From Serpentinimonas barnesii (lineage in GTDB: Bacteria > Pseudomonadota > Gammaproteobacteria > Burkholderiales > Burkholderiaceae_C): DNA of 64,000 bases. The notes below the pieces were generated by a model. It saw only the letters and a list, made by a program, of their open reading frames with translations. It was not told the DNA's origin and ran no database searches. The position numbers were made by a program, and so were the translations under genes. Numbering within the stretch: position 1 is the stretch's first letter; each line of letters begins with the position of its first letter. Below, piece after piece: positions 41,356 through 52,424 of this stretch. Where the stretch lies: the NCBI RefSeq assembly GCF_000696225.1, contig NZ_BAWN01000032.1, positions 33,471 through 97,470 of the forward strand. The letters are read 5' to 3'.

Positions 41356-41368
41356 CACTCTGGGCGCG

Positions 41369-42136
41369 CTAGACCGGTGCGACCGCGTCGAGTTTGAGCA
41401 CGATCAGGCTCAGGTTGTCGCAATGACCGTCGGCACGCTGACGCGCCTGCGCGACCAGTTCCTCGCACGCCTGCCGGGGTGTGGCTTGCTGCAGCAGGGC
41501 GTTGAGCTCTTGGGCGGTAAAGCACTGCCAAATGCCGTCGCTGCAAGCCAGCAGCACATCGCCCACTTGCAGCGGCTCACAGCGGTGGCTGTCGATGGTG
41601 GGGGCTTGCTGGGTGCCCAGGCAATGCAGCAACAGGTTGCTGCGGGGGTCGGTGCGGGCCTGTTCTTCGCTCAACAGGCCTCGTTCGACCAAAGACTCGA
41701 CCAACGAATGGTCCTTGCTCCGGTGCAGCAAGTGGGGCCCACGAAAGTGGTACAAACGCGAATCGCCCGAATGCGCGAAGTGGCAGTGGCCGCTGGGCAG
41801 TATCAAAAAACTGGCCAAGGTGCTGTGCGGCTCCAAGTCGGCGGCGGCAGCCGTCAGGCGTATGCCGATGTGCGCTTCTTGGGCCAAACGCAGCAAAAAC
41901 GCAGCGCCGTCGTCGCTGGCGGGATCGAACTGCTCAAACAATTGCTGCGCCGTCAGCAGCACCTGATCCGCCGCCTTGCGCCCACCCGCCAGCCCGCCCA
42001 TGCCGTCAGCAATCACGCCCAGCACGCAGCCCTTGATGTAGCGATGCGCCAGCAAGCCGAGCTGGTCTTGCTGATACGGTCGATCGCCTTGGTCGATGCC
42101 GGTGCAGGCGTTGATGCGGTAAGGGGCGGCGCTCAT
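41369..42136 (-). CDS. PP2C-family protein phosphatase (second copy)
   Basis: A 255-residue single-domain phosphatase. It shows QGDRPYQQDQ, VIADGMGG, AHSGDSRLYHF, RSKDHSLVE, LLACSDGIW and HCDNLSLIVL, all PP2C motifs with the metal-binding aspartates. Unlike the copy at 20.3 kb it has no C-terminal extension and no kinase beside it. It is 24 bases downstream of bfr in the same direction and convergent with the toxin gene, 13 bases away. Substrate unknown; it could also act on the kinase at 19.3 kb. Confidence 0.9.
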   Translation of the reverse strand: MSAAPYRINACTGIDQGDRPYQQDQLGLLAHRYIKGCVLGVIADGMGGLAGGRKAADQVLLTAQQLFEQFDPASDDGAAFLLRLAQEAHIGIRLTAAAADLEPHSTLASFLILPSGHCHFAHSGDSRLYHFRGPHLLHRSKDHSLVESLVERGLLSEEQARTDPRSNLLLHCLGTQQAPTIDSHRCEPLQVGDVLLACSDGIWQCFTAQELNALLQQATPRQACEELVAQARQRADGHCDNLSLIVLKLDAVAPV

Positions 42137-42160
42137 AAAGGGTTGCCCTAAGCGAGGGCC

Positions 42161-42637
42161 TTACTTCACTTCGCCCATCATGCTCTGCTGGTAGTTGGGC
42201 AGCCCGACCTTGTCGATCAGGTCGATCTGGGTTTCCAGAAAGTCGATGTGCTCTTCGGTGTCTTGCAAAATGTCGAGCAGCAGGTCACGCGAAACGTAGT
42301 CGCGCGCGCTCTCGCTGCTAGCGATGCCGTCTTTGATGGTGGCTTGGGCGGCGCGCTCCAAGGCTAGGTCGCTGCGCAGGATTTCGGGCACGTTCTCGCC
42401 GATGTTGAGCTTGCCCAAATCTTGCAGGTTGGGCAGGCCGTCGAGGGTAAAGATGCGGTCCATCAGGCGGTCGGCGTGCTTCATTTCACCGATCGACTCT
42501 TGGTATTCTTTTTGCGCCAGCTTGTCCAAGCCCCAGTGCTTGAGCATGCGGTAGTGCACAAAGTACTGGTTGATGGCGGTCAGCTCGTTTTTGAGCTGGG
42601 CTTGCAGGTGGCCGATGACCAGTTTGTCGCCTTGCAT
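42161..42637 (-). CDS. bfr: Bacterioferritin
   Basis: A 158-residue heme-containing iron-storage protein. The heme-ligand methionine M52 is present in SIGEMKHAD. Ferroxidase ligands E18, E51, H54, E94 and H130 align with E. coli Bfr, but the residue at position 127 is threonine (DTEEH) instead of glutamate, with glutamates at 128 and 129. This may be normal in betaproteobacteria. It stores iron and removes Fenton-active Fe2+. It diverges from mmsA with 112 bases between; no bfd gene is seen. Confidence 0.95.
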   Translation of the reverse strand: MQGDKLVIGHLQAQLKNELTAINQYFVHYRMLKHWGLDKLAQKEYQESIGEMKHADRLMDRIFTLDGLPNLQDLGKLNIGENVPEILRSDLALERAAQATIKDGIASSESARDYVSRDLLLDILQDTEEHIDFLETQIDLIDKVGLPNYQQSMMGEVK

Positions 42638-42749
42638 GGTGGAGGTTCCTTGAAGTGGGGGATGCAGATACCTTGCAGTTTAGCGCTTTTGAGTGGGCGC
42701 TAGAATGCTTCGCCCCAGCCCGTTTTGTTGCCACCTGCGTGGTTTTTTT

Positions 42750-44252
42750 ATGAACACCCTGCGCTCCATTCCCCATTTCATCAACGGCCAGAGCGTGGCT
42801 GGCCTCAGCGGCCGCCACGCTGAGGTGTTCGATCCGGCCACGGGCCGGGTGCAGGCCCAGGTGGCACTGGCCACGGTTGCCGAGGCGGCGCAAGCGGTGG
42901 CCGCCGCCCAAGCCGCCTTCCCGGCCTGGGCCGAAACGCCGCCGCTGCAGCGCGCGCGCATTCTGATGTGCTACCAAGAGCTGCTGCGCCGCCATGCCGA
43001 TGAGATTGCTGCCGCCATCAGCGCCGAGCACGGCAAGGTGCTGGCCGACGCGCACGGCGAGCTCACGCGCGGGCTGGAGGTGGTCGAATTCGCCTGCGGC
43101 GCGCCGCACCTGCTCAAGGGCGAGCACTCCATCAACGTCGGCCGTGGGGTGGATTCCTACACCGAGTACGCGCCGCTGGGGGTGGTGGCGGGCATCACGC
43201 CCTTCAACTTCCCCTGCATGGTGCCGATGTGGATGTTCCCGGTGGCGCTGGCCTGCGGCAACAGCTTTGTGCTCAAGCCCTCCGAGCGCGTGCCGAGCGC
43301 GCCGCTGATCTTGGCCCGGCTGCTCAAGGATGCTGGCCTACCCGATGGCGTGTTCAACGTGCTGCAGGGCGACCGGGTGGCGGTCGATGCCCTGCTCGAG
43401 GACCCGCGTGTGCAGGCGCTCAGCTTCGTCGGCTCGACGCCGGTGGCCGAGTACATCTATGCCCGCGGCAGCGCGCTGGGCAAGCGCGTACAGGCCTTGG
43501 GTGGGGCCAAGAACCACATGGTGATCCTGCCCGACGCCGATCTGGAGCAAGCCGCCGCCGCGCTGCTCGGGGCCGCATACGGTTCGGCGGGCGAGCGCTG
43601 CATGGCCATTTCGGTGGCGGTGTGCGTGGGCGATGCCACGGCCGAGGCGCTGATCGCCAAGCTGCGGCCCTTGGTCGAGGGGCTGCGCATCGGGCCCGGC
43701 AACCAAGCCGAGCCCGATATCGGCCCGCTGGTGACGGCGGCGCACCGCGAGCGCGTGCGCGCCTACGTAGATTCCGGCGTGGCCGAGGGCGCCGAGCTGC
43801 TGGTCGATGGCCGCAGCTTGCGCGTACCCGGCTACGAGGATGGGTTTTTTCTCGGTGGCTGCCTGTTTGACCGCGTGCGGCCCGAGATGCGCATCTACCG
43901 CGAAGAAATTTTCGGCCCGGTGCTGTGCCTGCTGCGCGTGCCCGATTTCGAGGCCGCCCTCAAGCTGGTCGATGAGCACGAATACGGCAACGGAACCGCC
44001 ATTTTCACCCGCGATGGCGACGCGGCGCGCCAGTTTGCGCACCGGGTGCAGGCGGGCATGGTGGGCATCAACGTGCCGATCCCGGTGCCGATGGCGTTTC
44101 ACAGCTTTGGCGGCTGGAAACGCAGCCTGTTTGGCCCGCTGCACATGCACGGCCCCGACGGGGTGCGTTTCTACACCCGGCTCAAAACCGTGACCGCGCG
44201 CTGGCCCACCGGCGTGCGCGACCCCGAATTCGTCATGCCAACGATGAAGTAG
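42750..44252 (+). CDS. mmsA: CoA-acylating methylmalonate-semialdehyde dehydrogenase
   Basis: A 500-residue aldehyde dehydrogenase. It has the MMSDH-type [20 protein letters not shown] loop, [29 protein letters not shown] and the catalytic cysteine in [13 protein letters not shown]. The family converts methylmalonate or malonate semialdehyde to propionyl-CoA or acetyl-CoA in valine and myo-inositol breakdown. No other genes of those pathways are adjacent, so the physiological substrate is open. ATG 42750 precedes the conserved HFINGQ; a leader upstream is rejected. Confidence 0.93.
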   Translation: MNTLRSIPHFINGQSVAGLSGRHAEVFDPATGRVQAQVALATVAEAAQAVAAAQAAFPAWAETPPLQRARILMCYQELLRRHADEIAAAISAEHGKVLADAHGELTRGLEVVEFACGAPHLLKGEHSINVGRGVDSYTEYAPLGVVAGITPFNFPCMVPMWMFPVALACGNSFVLKPSERVPSAPLILARLLKDAGLPDGVFNVLQGDRVAVDALLEDPRVQALSFVGSTPVAEYIYARGSALGKRVQALGGAKNHMVILPDADLEQAAAALLGAAYGSAGERCMAISVAVCVGDATAEALIAKLRPLVEGLRIGPGNQAEPDIGPLVTAAHRERVRAYVDSGVAEGAELLVDGRSLRVPGYEDGFFLGGCLFDRVRPEMRIYREEIFGPVLCLLRVPDFEAALKLVDEHEYGNGTAIFTRDGDAARQFAHRVQAGMVGINVPIPVPMAFHSFGGWKRSLFGPLHMHGPDGVRFYTRLKTVTARWPTGVRDPEFVMPTMK

Positions 44253-44316
44253 GCGACCGCAACGGGGCTCTTCAGCGCCCCACCAGCGCCCCGTGCTGCG
44301 GCGCATCAATGTTCGC

Positions 44317-44360
44317 GATAGCCAGTTTCAATAAACAATGGCTATCGGCTGGGCTATGAT
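44317..44360 (+). promoter_or_regulatory. ahpC promoter with inverted repeat
   Basis: GATAGCCA (44317-44324) and TGGCTATC (44339-44346) form a perfect 8-bp inverted repeat with a 14-base gap. The -10-like TATGAT (44355-44360) lies just downstream, with only a poor -35. This is the place where a LysR-type activator would bind. The ATAG/CTAT arms recall OxyR half-sites, but the spacing does not fit the four-block OxyR consensus. ahpC starts at 44416 with AGGAG in front. Confidence 0.55.
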
Positions 44361-44415
44361 GACTAGGGTTTTCACCAATCTCGTTAACCCTCAATCCTTC
44401 CCTTCAGGAGTTTCC

Positions 44416-44979
44416 ATGTCGATCATCAACACCCCAGTCCAGCCTTTCAAAGCCCAAGCTTTCCACAACGGCAAGTTCGTGCAAGTGTCCGACGAAACGC
44501 TCAAGGGCGAGTGGTCGGTGCTGATTTTCATGCCGGCCGCCTTCACCTTCAACTGCCCAACCGAAGTGGAAGACGCCGCCGATAACTACGCCGAGTTCCA
44601 AAAGCTTGGTGCCGAGGTCTATATCGTGACCACCGACACCCACTTCTCGCACAAAGTCTGGCACGAAACCTCGCCCGCCGTGGGCAAAGCCAAGTTCCCG
44701 CTGGTGGCCGACCCCACCCACACCCTGACGCGCGCTTTTGGCGTGCACATCGAGGCCGAAGGTCTGGCGCTGCGCGGCACCTTCATCATCAACCCCGAAG
44801 GCCAGATCAAGACCGCCGAAATCCACGACAACGCCATCGCGCGCGACGTCAAAGAAACCCTGCGCAAGCTCAAGGCTGCCCAGTACGTGGCCAAGAACCC
44901 CGGCCAAGTCTGCCCAGCCAAGTGGAACGAAGGCGCCAAAACCCTGGCCCCCTCGCTGGAACTGGTAGGCAAAATCTAA
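44416..44979 (+). CDS. ahpC: Alkyl hydroperoxide reductase peroxiredoxin AhpC
   Basis: A 187-residue typical 2-Cys peroxiredoxin. Peroxidatic C47 lies in AFTFNCPTEVED, and the resolving C166 in NPGQVCPAKW. The GTFIINPEGQIK and DTHFSHKVWHE segments are standard. It reduces hydrogen peroxide and organic peroxides and is recycled by AhpF, encoded 51 bases downstream. ATG 44416 follows a clear AGGAG; an upstream open frame crosses the promoter and is discarded. Confidence 0.97.
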   Translation: MSIINTPVQPFKAQAFHNGKFVQVSDETLKGEWSVLIFMPAAFTFNCPTEVEDAADNYAEFQKLGAEVYIVTTDTHFSHKVWHETSPAVGKAKFPLVADPTHTLTRAFGVHIEAEGLALRGTFIINPEGQIKTAEIHDNAIARDVKETLRKLKAAQYVAKNPGQVCPAKWNEGAKTLAPSLELVGKI

Positions 44980-45030
44980 GCGACTCCCCTAAAGCCCGCT
45001 GGCCCCGCCCACACCCCAAGGATTGCAGAG

Positions 45031-46626
45031 ATGCTCGACGATACCCTCAAAGCCCAGCTCCAAGCCTATTTGGAGCGCCTGCAGCAGCCGATCGAGCTGG
45101 TGGCCGCGCTGGATGGCTCCAGCGCCTCGCTAGAGATGCGCGAGTTGCTCGAAGCCATCGCTGCGCTCTCAAACAAAATCGCGTTGCGCACCGACGGGCA
45201 AGACGCGCGCGTGCCATCCTTTACCGTGCAAGGGCAGGGCCAGCCGGGCCAGTTGCGTTTTGCCGCCGTGCCGCTGGGCCACGAGTTCACCTCGCTGGTG
45301 CTGGCGCTGCTGTGGGCCGGTGGGCATCCACCCAAGGTCGAGGCGGGCCTGATCGAGCAGATCAAGGCCTTGCCGGGCGACTACCGCTTCGAAATTTACA
45401 TGTCGCTGAGCTGCCACAACTGCCCCGATGTGGTGCAGGCGCTCAGCCTGCTGGCGCTGCTGAATCCGCGCGTACACACCGTGGTGATCGACGGCGCGCT
45501 GTTCCAGCAAGAGGTGAACGAGCGCGATGTGCTGGCGGTGCCGTCGGTGTATCTGAATGGGGCCGCGTTTGGCTCGGGCCGCATGAGCGTGGAAGAGGTG
45601 CTGGCCAAGCTCGACGCCGGTGCTCTGGTCAAGCAGGCGCAGCAGCTCGATGCGCTGGAGCCCTTCGATGTGCTCAACATCGGCGGTGGACCGGCCGGTG
45701 CGGCGGCGGCGGTGTATGCGGCGCGCAAGGGCATCCGCACCGGCTTGCTGGCCGAGCGCATGGGTGGCCAGCTCAACGACACGCTGGCGATCGAAAACTA
45801 CCCCTCGCAACTGCACACCGAAGGCCCCAAGCTGGCCGCCGCGCTGGAGGCGCACGTGCGCCACTACGAGGTGCAGATCATGAACCTGCAGCGTGCGGTG
45901 CGGCTGCTGCCTGCGGCACAGCCGGGTGGCCTGATCGGCATCGAACTGGCCAGTGGCGCGGTGCTGAAAGCGCGCAGCGTGGTGCTGAGCACCGGAGCGC
46001 GCTGGCGCAACATGAACGTGCCGGGCGAGCGCGAATACCAAAACAAAGGCGTGGCCTACTGCCCGCACTGCGACGGCCCGCTGTTCAAGGGCAAGCGCAC
46101 GGCGGTGATCGGCGGCGGCAACTCGGGCGTAGAAGCCGCCATCGACCTGGCCGGCATCGTGCAGCACGTGACGCTGCTCGAATTTGCCGCCGAACTGCGC
46201 GCCGACGCGGTGCTGCAAGCCAAGCTGCGCAGCCTGCCCAACGTAACCGTGATCACCCAAGCCCAGACCACCGAGGTGCTGGGCGATGGCGCACGCGTCA
46301 ACGGCCTGCGCTACACCGACCGCGCCACCGGCACCGCGCACGATCTGGCGCTGGAAGGCATTTTTGTGCAGATCGGCCTGGTGCCCAACACCGAGTGGCT
46401 CAAGGGCGCGCTGGAGCTTAGCCGCCACGGCGAAATCGTGATCGACGCCAAGGGCCACACCAGCGTGCCCGGCGTGTTTGCGGCAGGCGACTGCACCACC
46501 GTGCCCTACAAGCAGATCGTGATCGCGGCCGGCGAGGGGGCCAAGGCGGCGCTGAGCGCTTTTGATTACCTGATCCGCACCCCGCAGCCCCAAGAGGTGG
46601 TGGGGGAGGCGGTGCCCCAAGTCTGA
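45031..46626 (+). CDS. ahpF: Alkyl hydroperoxide reductase subunit F
   Basis: A 531-residue flavoprotein disulfide reductase that recycles AhpC with NADH. The N-terminal double-thioredoxin domain has CHNC (C128, C131). The thioredoxin-reductase-like part has FAD motif [17 protein letters not shown], redox pair in [13 protein letters not shown], the NAD loop [12 protein letters not shown] and the C-terminal [16 protein letters not shown]. It is full length and completes the ahpCF operon. It is convergent with radC. Confidence 0.97.
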   Translation: MLDDTLKAQLQAYLERLQQPIELVAALDGSSASLEMRELLEAIAALSNKIALRTDGQDARVPSFTVQGQGQPGQLRFAAVPLGHEFTSLVLALLWAGGHPPKVEAGLIEQIKALPGDYRFEIYMSLSCHNCPDVVQALSLLALLNPRVHTVVIDGALFQQEVNERDVLAVPSVYLNGAAFGSGRMSVEEVLAKLDAGALVKQAQQLDALEPFDVLNIGGGPAGAAAAVYAARKGIRTGLLAERMGGQLNDTLAIENYPSQLHTEGPKLAAALEAHVRHYEVQIMNLQRAVRLLPAAQPGGLIGIELASGAVLKARSVVLSTGARWRNMNVPGEREYQNKGVAYCPHCDGPLFKGKRTAVIGGGNSGVEAAIDLAGIVQHVTLLEFAAELRADAVLQAKLRSLPNVTVITQAQTTEVLGDGARVNGLRYTDRATGTAHDLALEGIFVQIGLVPNTEWLKGALELSRHGEIVIDAKGHTSVPGVFAAGDCTTVPYKQIVIAAGEGAKAALSAFDYLIRTPQPQEVVGEAVPQV

Positions 46627-46657
46627 TGCACGGGGGTGCCCGGGCTGGTTTGCCCTG

Positions 46658-47332
46658 CTAGACCAGCCCCATTTCGGCCATCGAGCGGCAGCCCGCGGCC
46701 GTGACCACAAAGTGGTCCAGCACCCGCACATCGACCAGCGCCAGCGCCGCCTTGAGCGAGTCGGTGATGAGTTGGTCGGCGCGCGAAGGCTCTGCCACCC
46801 CGCTGGGGTGGTTGTGTGCCAGCACCACGGCGGCGGCGTGGTGGTGCAGGGCGCGCAACACCACCTCGCGCGGATAGACGCTGGTCTGCCCCAAGGTGCC
46901 GCGAAACAGCTCCTCGTAGGCCAGCAGCCGGTGCTGGCTATCCAGAAACAGCAATGCAAACACCTCGTGCGGCTTGTGGCCCAAATGCAGTTGCAGGTAC
47001 TGCGCCACCGCCTGCGGTGTATCAAACAGCGGCCGCTCGGCCAGCCCCTGCGCCAGCGCGCGCCGCGCCAGCTCCACCACCGCCAGCAGCTCGGCGCGCT
47101 TGGCTGGCCCCAGCCCTTTGATGCGTTGCAGGTCCTGCGGGCCGCAGTGCAGCAGCCCGGCCACGCCTTTAAAACGGTCCACCAGTTCTTGTGCCAGTTG
47201 CACCACGTTCTTGCCCGGTATGCCGGTGCGCAGCAGCAGCGCCAGCAGCTCGGCATCGCTTAAGGCGGCGGGGCCGCGCTGCAGCAGCTTTTCGCGTGGG
47301 CGCGCATCGGCGGGCAGGCCCTTCAAGGGCAT
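46658..47332 (-). CDS. radC: RadC/JAMM-domain protein
   Basis: A 224-residue protein with an N-terminal UPF0758 helix-hairpin-helix part ([27 protein letters not shown]) and the JAMM metalloprotease-like motif HNHPSG followed by [11 protein letters not shown]. The radC name comes from an old DNA-repair assignment that was later withdrawn, so the role is uncertain. ATG 47332 fits the conserved start [17 protein letters not shown]. It diverges from fkpB across 82 bases. Confidence 0.9.
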   Translation of the reverse strand: MPLKGLPADARPREKLLQRGPAALSDAELLALLLRTGIPGKNVVQLAQELVDRFKGVAGLLHCGPQDLQRIKGLGPAKRAELLAVVELARRALAQGLAERPLFDTPQAVAQYLQLHLGHKPHEVFALLFLDSQHRLLAYEELFRGTLGQTSVYPREVVLRALHHHAAAVVLAHNHPSGVAEPSRADQLITDSLKAALALVDVRVLDHFVVTAAGCRSMAEMGLV

Positions 47333-47366
47333 TGAGGTGGTGTTCAAAGCGGCGGCTCCCAAGTTT

Positions 47367-47394
47367 TTTACAATACGCCAAGTTATTCTATTGT
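47367..47394 (+). promoter_or_regulatory. Probable fkpB-ispH promoter
   Basis: TTTACA (47367-47372, five of six to the -35 consensus) and TATTGT (47389-47394) are separated by 16 bases, with the fkpB ATG 20 bases further on. A CCAAGTT direct repeat overlaps the element. This is a standard housekeeping promoter candidate. Confidence 0.5.
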
Positions 47395-47414
47395 TGCCGC
47401 CGCGCAACCCCGCC

Positions 47415-47861
47415 ATGAACCCAGTCGGCCCCGACTCCTTCCTCACCCTGCATTACCGCCTCTCGGGGCCCGATGGGCGCAGCCTGATTGACACCTTTGC
47501 CGCCCAGCCCGCCACCCTGAGCCTGGGCAGCGGCGCGCTCTCGCCCGCGCTCGAAGCCGGGCTGCTCGGTCTGCACGAAGGCGCGCAGGCCGTGATCGAG
47601 CTGCCCGCCGGTGCCGCCTTTGGCGAGCGCCAGCCCGACAAGGTGCAATGGGTGGCGCGCACACTGCTGCAGCGCCTGGGCCTGCCGCAGCAGGGCCACG
47701 CCGTGGGCGACGTGCTGCAGTTCCCCACCCCCGACGGCCTGGGTCACTACGCCGGCACCGTCTGCCAGGTGCGCCCCGACGGCGCGCTCCAACTCGACTT
47801 CAACCACCCCCTGGCAGGCCAGCCGGTGCGTTTTGAAGTGCAACTGATTGCGGTGCTGTGA
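47415..47861 (+). CDS. fkpB: FKBP-type peptidyl-prolyl isomerase, SlpA/FkpB-like
   Basis: A 148-residue small cytoplasmic FKBP with an inserted chaperone-like flap. Visible features are [20 protein letters not shown], the [19 protein letters not shown] core and [16 protein letters not shown]. Its stop shares a base with the ispH start, and the fkpB-ispH pairing is the same in E. coli (fkpB next to lytB). The start ATG 47415 follows a plausible promoter at 47367-47394. Confidence 0.93.
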   Translation: MNPVGPDSFLTLHYRLSGPDGRSLIDTFAAQPATLSLGSGALSPALEAGLLGLHEGAQAVIELPAGAAFGERQPDKVQWVARTLLQRLGLPQQGHAVGDVLQFPTPDGLGHYAGTVCQVRPDGALQLDFNHPLAGQPVRFEVQLIAVL

Positions 47862-48799
47862 TGGCGGCCGTGCAAGAGGTGCTGCTGGCCGAGCCGCGTG
47901 GCTTTTGCGCCGGGGTGGACCGCGCCATCGAGATCGTCGAGCGCGCACTGGCCAAGTTTGGCCGCCCCATTTACGTGCGCCACGAGATCGTGCACAACAC
48001 CCACGTGGTCAAGGACCTAAAAGCGCGCGGGGCCATCTTCATCGAAGAACTGGACGATGTGCCCGCCGGGGCCACGCTGGTGTTCAGCGCCCACGGGGTC
48101 AGCCGGGCCGTGCAGCGCGAGGCCGAGCGGCGCGGATTCCGCATTTTCGACGCCACCTGCCCGCTGGTGAGCAAGGTGCACGTGGAAGTGGCCAAGCTGC
48201 ATCAAGAGGGCTACGAGTTCATCATGATCGGCCACAAGGGGCACCCCGAGGTCGAAGGCACCATGGGCCAGCTCGATGCCGGCATCCATTTGGTGGAAGA
48301 CGTGGCCGACGTGGCGCGGGTGCAGCCGCAGCAGACCGAGCGGCTGGCGCTGGTGACGCAGACCACGCTCAGCGTCGATGACGCGGCCGAAATCGCCGCC
48401 GCCGTGCGCGCACGCTTTCCGGCCCTGCGCGAGCCCAAGCAGCAAGACATCTGCTACGCCACGCAAAACCGGCAAGATGCGGTCAAGCTGCTCAGCCCCT
48501 TGGTGGATGCGGTGGTGGTGGTGGGCAGCCCGAGCAGCTCCAACACCAACCGGCTGCGCGAGCTGGCGCAACGCTTGGGCGTTCCCGCCTACATGGTCGA
48601 AGACGCCACCGAGCTGCGCGACCACTGGTTTGCCGATGCGGCACGCGTGGGCGTGACCGCCGGTGCCTCGGCCCCCGAAACCCTGGTGCAAGGCGTGCTG
48701 CAGCGCCTCAAGGCGCTCGGGGCGGTGTCGGTGCGCAGCCTCGACGGCGCGCGCGAAACCCTCAAGTTTCCGCTGCCCAAGGGGCTCAAGCCCGATTGA
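47861..48799 (+). CDS. ispH: 4-hydroxy-3-methylbut-2-enyl diphosphate reductase
   Basis: A 312-residue iron-sulfur enzyme for the last step of the MEP isoprenoid pathway. The three cluster cysteines are in [13 protein letters not shown] (C16), [12 protein letters not shown] and [14 protein letters not shown]. Histidine loops [19 protein letters not shown] and [11 protein letters not shown] and the SSSNTNRL motif are conserved. The GTG one codon earlier (47858) is an alternative start. It supplies isoprenoids such as the carrier lipid processed by UppP. Confidence 0.97.
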   Translation: MAAVQEVLLAEPRGFCAGVDRAIEIVERALAKFGRPIYVRHEIVHNTHVVKDLKARGAIFIEELDDVPAGATLVFSAHGVSRAVQREAERRGFRIFDATCPLVSKVHVEVAKLHQEGYEFIMIGHKGHPEVEGTMGQLDAGIHLVEDVADVARVQPQQTERLALVTQTTLSVDDAAEIAAAVRARFPALREPKQQDICYATQNRQDAVKLLSPLVDAVVVVGSPSSSNTNRLRELAQRLGVPAYMVEDATELRDHWFADAARVGVTAGASAPETLVQGVLQRLKALGAVSVRSLDGARETLKFPLPKGLKPD

Positions 48800-48870
48800 T
48801 TTGCATACGCCAGACAAGCCATTGGGCCCTTTGCTAGGGGTTGCGATTCAACCATTTGGGAGACACAACC

Positions 48871-49848
48871 ATGCAACGCCGCACGCTCATGGGGGCCGCT
48901 GGGCTCGCCTCGATGCTCACCGCCAGTGGCCGCGCTTGGGCGCGCACTTTCCCAAGCCGCTCGCTGCGCCTGATCGTCCCGTTCACGCCCGGTGGGTCGG
49001 CCGACATGGTGGCGCGCTCTGTGGCCACGCCCTTGGCGGCGCTGCTGGGCCAATCGGTGGCGGTGGACAACCGCACCGGCGCGGGCGGGGCCATCGGCAC
49101 CCACGAGCTTGCGCGTGCGGCGCCCGATGGCTACACCCTGGGTCTGTCTGCTGTCTCGACGTTGGCCACCAACCCGGCCTTCATCCCCAACACGCCCTAT
49201 CACCCGGTTAACGACTTCACCCCCGTCATCAACCTCGTCGTCATCCCCTTGGTGCTGGCGGTGCACCCCTCGTTTCCGGCGCGCGATTTCGATTCCTTTT
49301 TGCGCGAAGTCCGGCGCCACCCCGGACGCTACTCCTACGCCACCCCCGGCACCGGCACCCTGCTGCACCTGCTGGGTGAGCTGATCGAGCTCGAAAGCCG
49401 CATCTTCATGGTGCACATCCCCTACCGTGGCACCGCCCCGGCACTGGTTGACGTGATGGCGGGCCGTGTGCCCATCATTTTCGATGCCTTGCCCGGGGTG
49501 ATGCCGCATATCCAGCCCGGTGGCCGGCTGATCCCGCTCGCCGTGGCCGCCCCCCAGCGGCTGCCCCAGTTGCCCCAGGTGCCAACTTTTGCCGAAGTCG
49601 GGCTGCCGATCGCCAACCGTGGGGGCTATTTTGGTCTTATTGGGCCGCGTGGCCTGCCCCCTGAGGTGGTGCAGCGCGTCCACGCCGATACCGTGCGCGT
49701 TTTGGCCGATCCAGCGTTGCGCCAGCGGCTCGATGACGCCGGTGCGCCGGTCATAGGCAGCACCCCCGAGCAGTTTGCCGAGCAAATCCGTTTCGAGTTC
49801 GATTTCTACACGCGCTTGGTGCAGCGCACCGGCATCCGACCCGATTGA
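48871..49848 (+). CDS. Bug/TctC-family solute-binding protein
   Basis: A 325-residue periplasmic binding protein. The signal peptide begins MQRRTLMGAAGLASML; the twin arginine is Tat-like but not decisive. The mature domain has the Bug hallmarks SLRLIVPFTPGGSADMVAR, PDGYTLGL and HIPYRGTAPALVDVMAGRVPI. Such proteins bind carboxylates or amino-acid-like ligands for tripartite tricarboxylate transporters, but no TctA/TctB permease is nearby, which is common in Burkholderiales. ATG 48871 follows a GGGAGA site; a TTG ten codons upstream is rejected. Confidence 0.9.
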   Translation: MQRRTLMGAAGLASMLTASGRAWARTFPSRSLRLIVPFTPGGSADMVARSVATPLAALLGQSVAVDNRTGAGGAIGTHELARAAPDGYTLGLSAVSTLATNPAFIPNTPYHPVNDFTPVINLVVIPLVLAVHPSFPARDFDSFLREVRRHPGRYSYATPGTGTLLHLLGELIELESRIFMVHIPYRGTAPALVDVMAGRVPIIFDALPGVMPHIQPGGRLIPLAVAAPQRLPQLPQVPTFAEVGLPIANRGGYFGLIGPRGLPPEVVQRVHADTVRVLADPALRQRLDDAGAPVIGSTPEQFAEQIRFEFDFYTRLVQRTGIRPD

Positions 49849-49860
49849 GGCTCGGTCTAG

Positions 49861-51270
<1,410 letters not shown>

Positions 51271-51275
51271 CGCCC

Positions 51276-52424
51276 ATGAGCGCAGCGCCAACCGCCCAGC
51301 GGGCCACACCGCAACGGCCGCCACTCCAAGCCTGCCTGCCTTTTGATCGGCCCCAAGGTGCGTCGTTGCGGGTGGTCGATCTGTTCGCCGGCATTGGAGG
51401 CATCCGCATGGGCTTTGCCGCTCATGGCGCCGAGTGCGTGTTTACCAGCGAATGGAACCGCTTTTCCAAGCAGACCTACCTAGAGAACTTTGGCGACACC
51501 CACCCCTTTGTGGGCGATATCGTGCCGCTGCCGGCGCACGAGGTGCCCGACCACGAGGTGCTGCTGGCGGGTTTCCCTTGTCAGCCTTTCAGCATCGCCG
51601 GCGTGAGCAAAAAAAATTCGCTCGGTCGGGCGCATGGCTTTGAGTGCACGACCCAAGGCACCTTGTTTTTTGATGTGGCGCGCATCATTGCCGCCAAGCG
51701 TCCCCAGGCCTTTTTGCTAGAGAACGTCAAAAACCTGCTCTCGCATGACCAAGGCCGCACCTTTGCCGTGATTCTCCAGACCCTGCGCGAGGAGCTGGGC
51801 TACGAGGTGCATCACCGCGTTTTGGATGGCCGGCACTTTACGCCCCAGCACCGGGAGCGCATCATCTTGGTGGGCTTTTGCCAGCCGACCCGGTTTAGTT
51901 GGGACGATTTGCAGTTGCCCGCACAAGGTCCGAAACTGCACAGCATCTTGCACCGAACCGACGGCAGCGAGCCCGTGCTGGAATGGGACGCAGACCGCTT
52001 TTTTGATCACCAAAGCCATATGGTGCAGCCGCGCTACACGCTCACGCCCAAGCTGTGGGAGTACCTGCAAGCCTACGCCCTCAAGCACAAGGCGGCCGGC
52101 AACGGTTTTGGCTTTGGGCTGGTGCACCCCCAGAGCGTGACGCGCACCCTGTCGGCGCGCTACCACAAAGACGGCTCAGAGATCCTCGTCGACCAAGGGC
52201 CCGGCAAGCGGCCGCGCCGCCTGACGCCGCGCGAATGCGCCCGGCTGATGGGCTTCCCCGATACCTTCAAGATTCCGGTCAGCGACACCCAAGCCTACCG
52301 CCAGTTTGGCAACAGCGTGGTGATGCCGGTCATGCGCGAGGTGGCGCGCCTGATGGTCGAGCCGGTGCGCGACCTGATGGGCGCCGCCGGCCCAGCCTTG
52401 CCGCAGCAGGCTTGGGCGGCCTAG
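51276..52424 (+). CDS. dcm: Dcm-like DNA (cytosine-5-)-methyltransferase, orphan
   Basis: A 382-residue C5-cytosine methylase. It shows motif [14 protein letters not shown], motif [14 protein letters not shown] with catalytic C102, motif VI LENVKNL, motif VIII QHRERI and motif [22 protein letters not shown] and [13 protein letters not shown] closely resemble E. coli Dcm and EcoRII methylase, so CC(A/T)GG is the likely target; this is inferred. It is shorter at the N-terminus than Dcm (472). No restriction nuclease or vsr gene is adjacent. The TAG stop lies in a CTAG shared with gloA. Confidence 0.92.
   Translation: MSAAPTAQRATPQRPPLQACLPFDRPQGASLRVVDLFAGIGGIRMGFAAHGAECVFTSEWNRFSKQTYLENFGDTHPFVGDIVPLPAHEVPDHEVLLAGFPCQPFSIAGVSKKNSLGRAHGFECTTQGTLFFDVARIIAAKRPQAFLLENVKNLLSHDQGRTFAVILQTLREELGYEVHHRVLDGRHFTPQHRERIILVGFCQPTRFSWDDLQLPAQGPKLHSILHRTDGSEPVLEWDADRFFDHQSHMVQPRYTLTPKLWEYLQAYALKHKAAGNGFGFGLVHPQSVTRTLSARYHKDGSEILVDQGPGKRPRRLTPRECARLMGFPDTFKIPVSDTQAYRQFGNSVVMPVMREVARLMVEPVRDLMGAAGPALPQQAWAA

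Noticed and set aside
44317..44346. A canonical OxyR box upstream of ahpC
   Set aside because: ATAG and CTAT are 20 bases apart, and the expected 7-base spacing of four blocks is not met; reported only as an inverted repeat.
44922..46421. A 499-codon alternative plus frame inside ahpF
   Set aside because: Arg/Ala/Gly-rich shadow of ahpF without domains.
45169..47256. A long minus-strand frame running from ahpF into radC
   Set aside because: It is out of frame with RadC and opposite to AhpF; both real genes have full motif sets.
51276..52424. A restriction-modification system around the cytosine methylase
   Set aside because: Neighbours are serS and gloA; no endonuclease or vsr gene is present.
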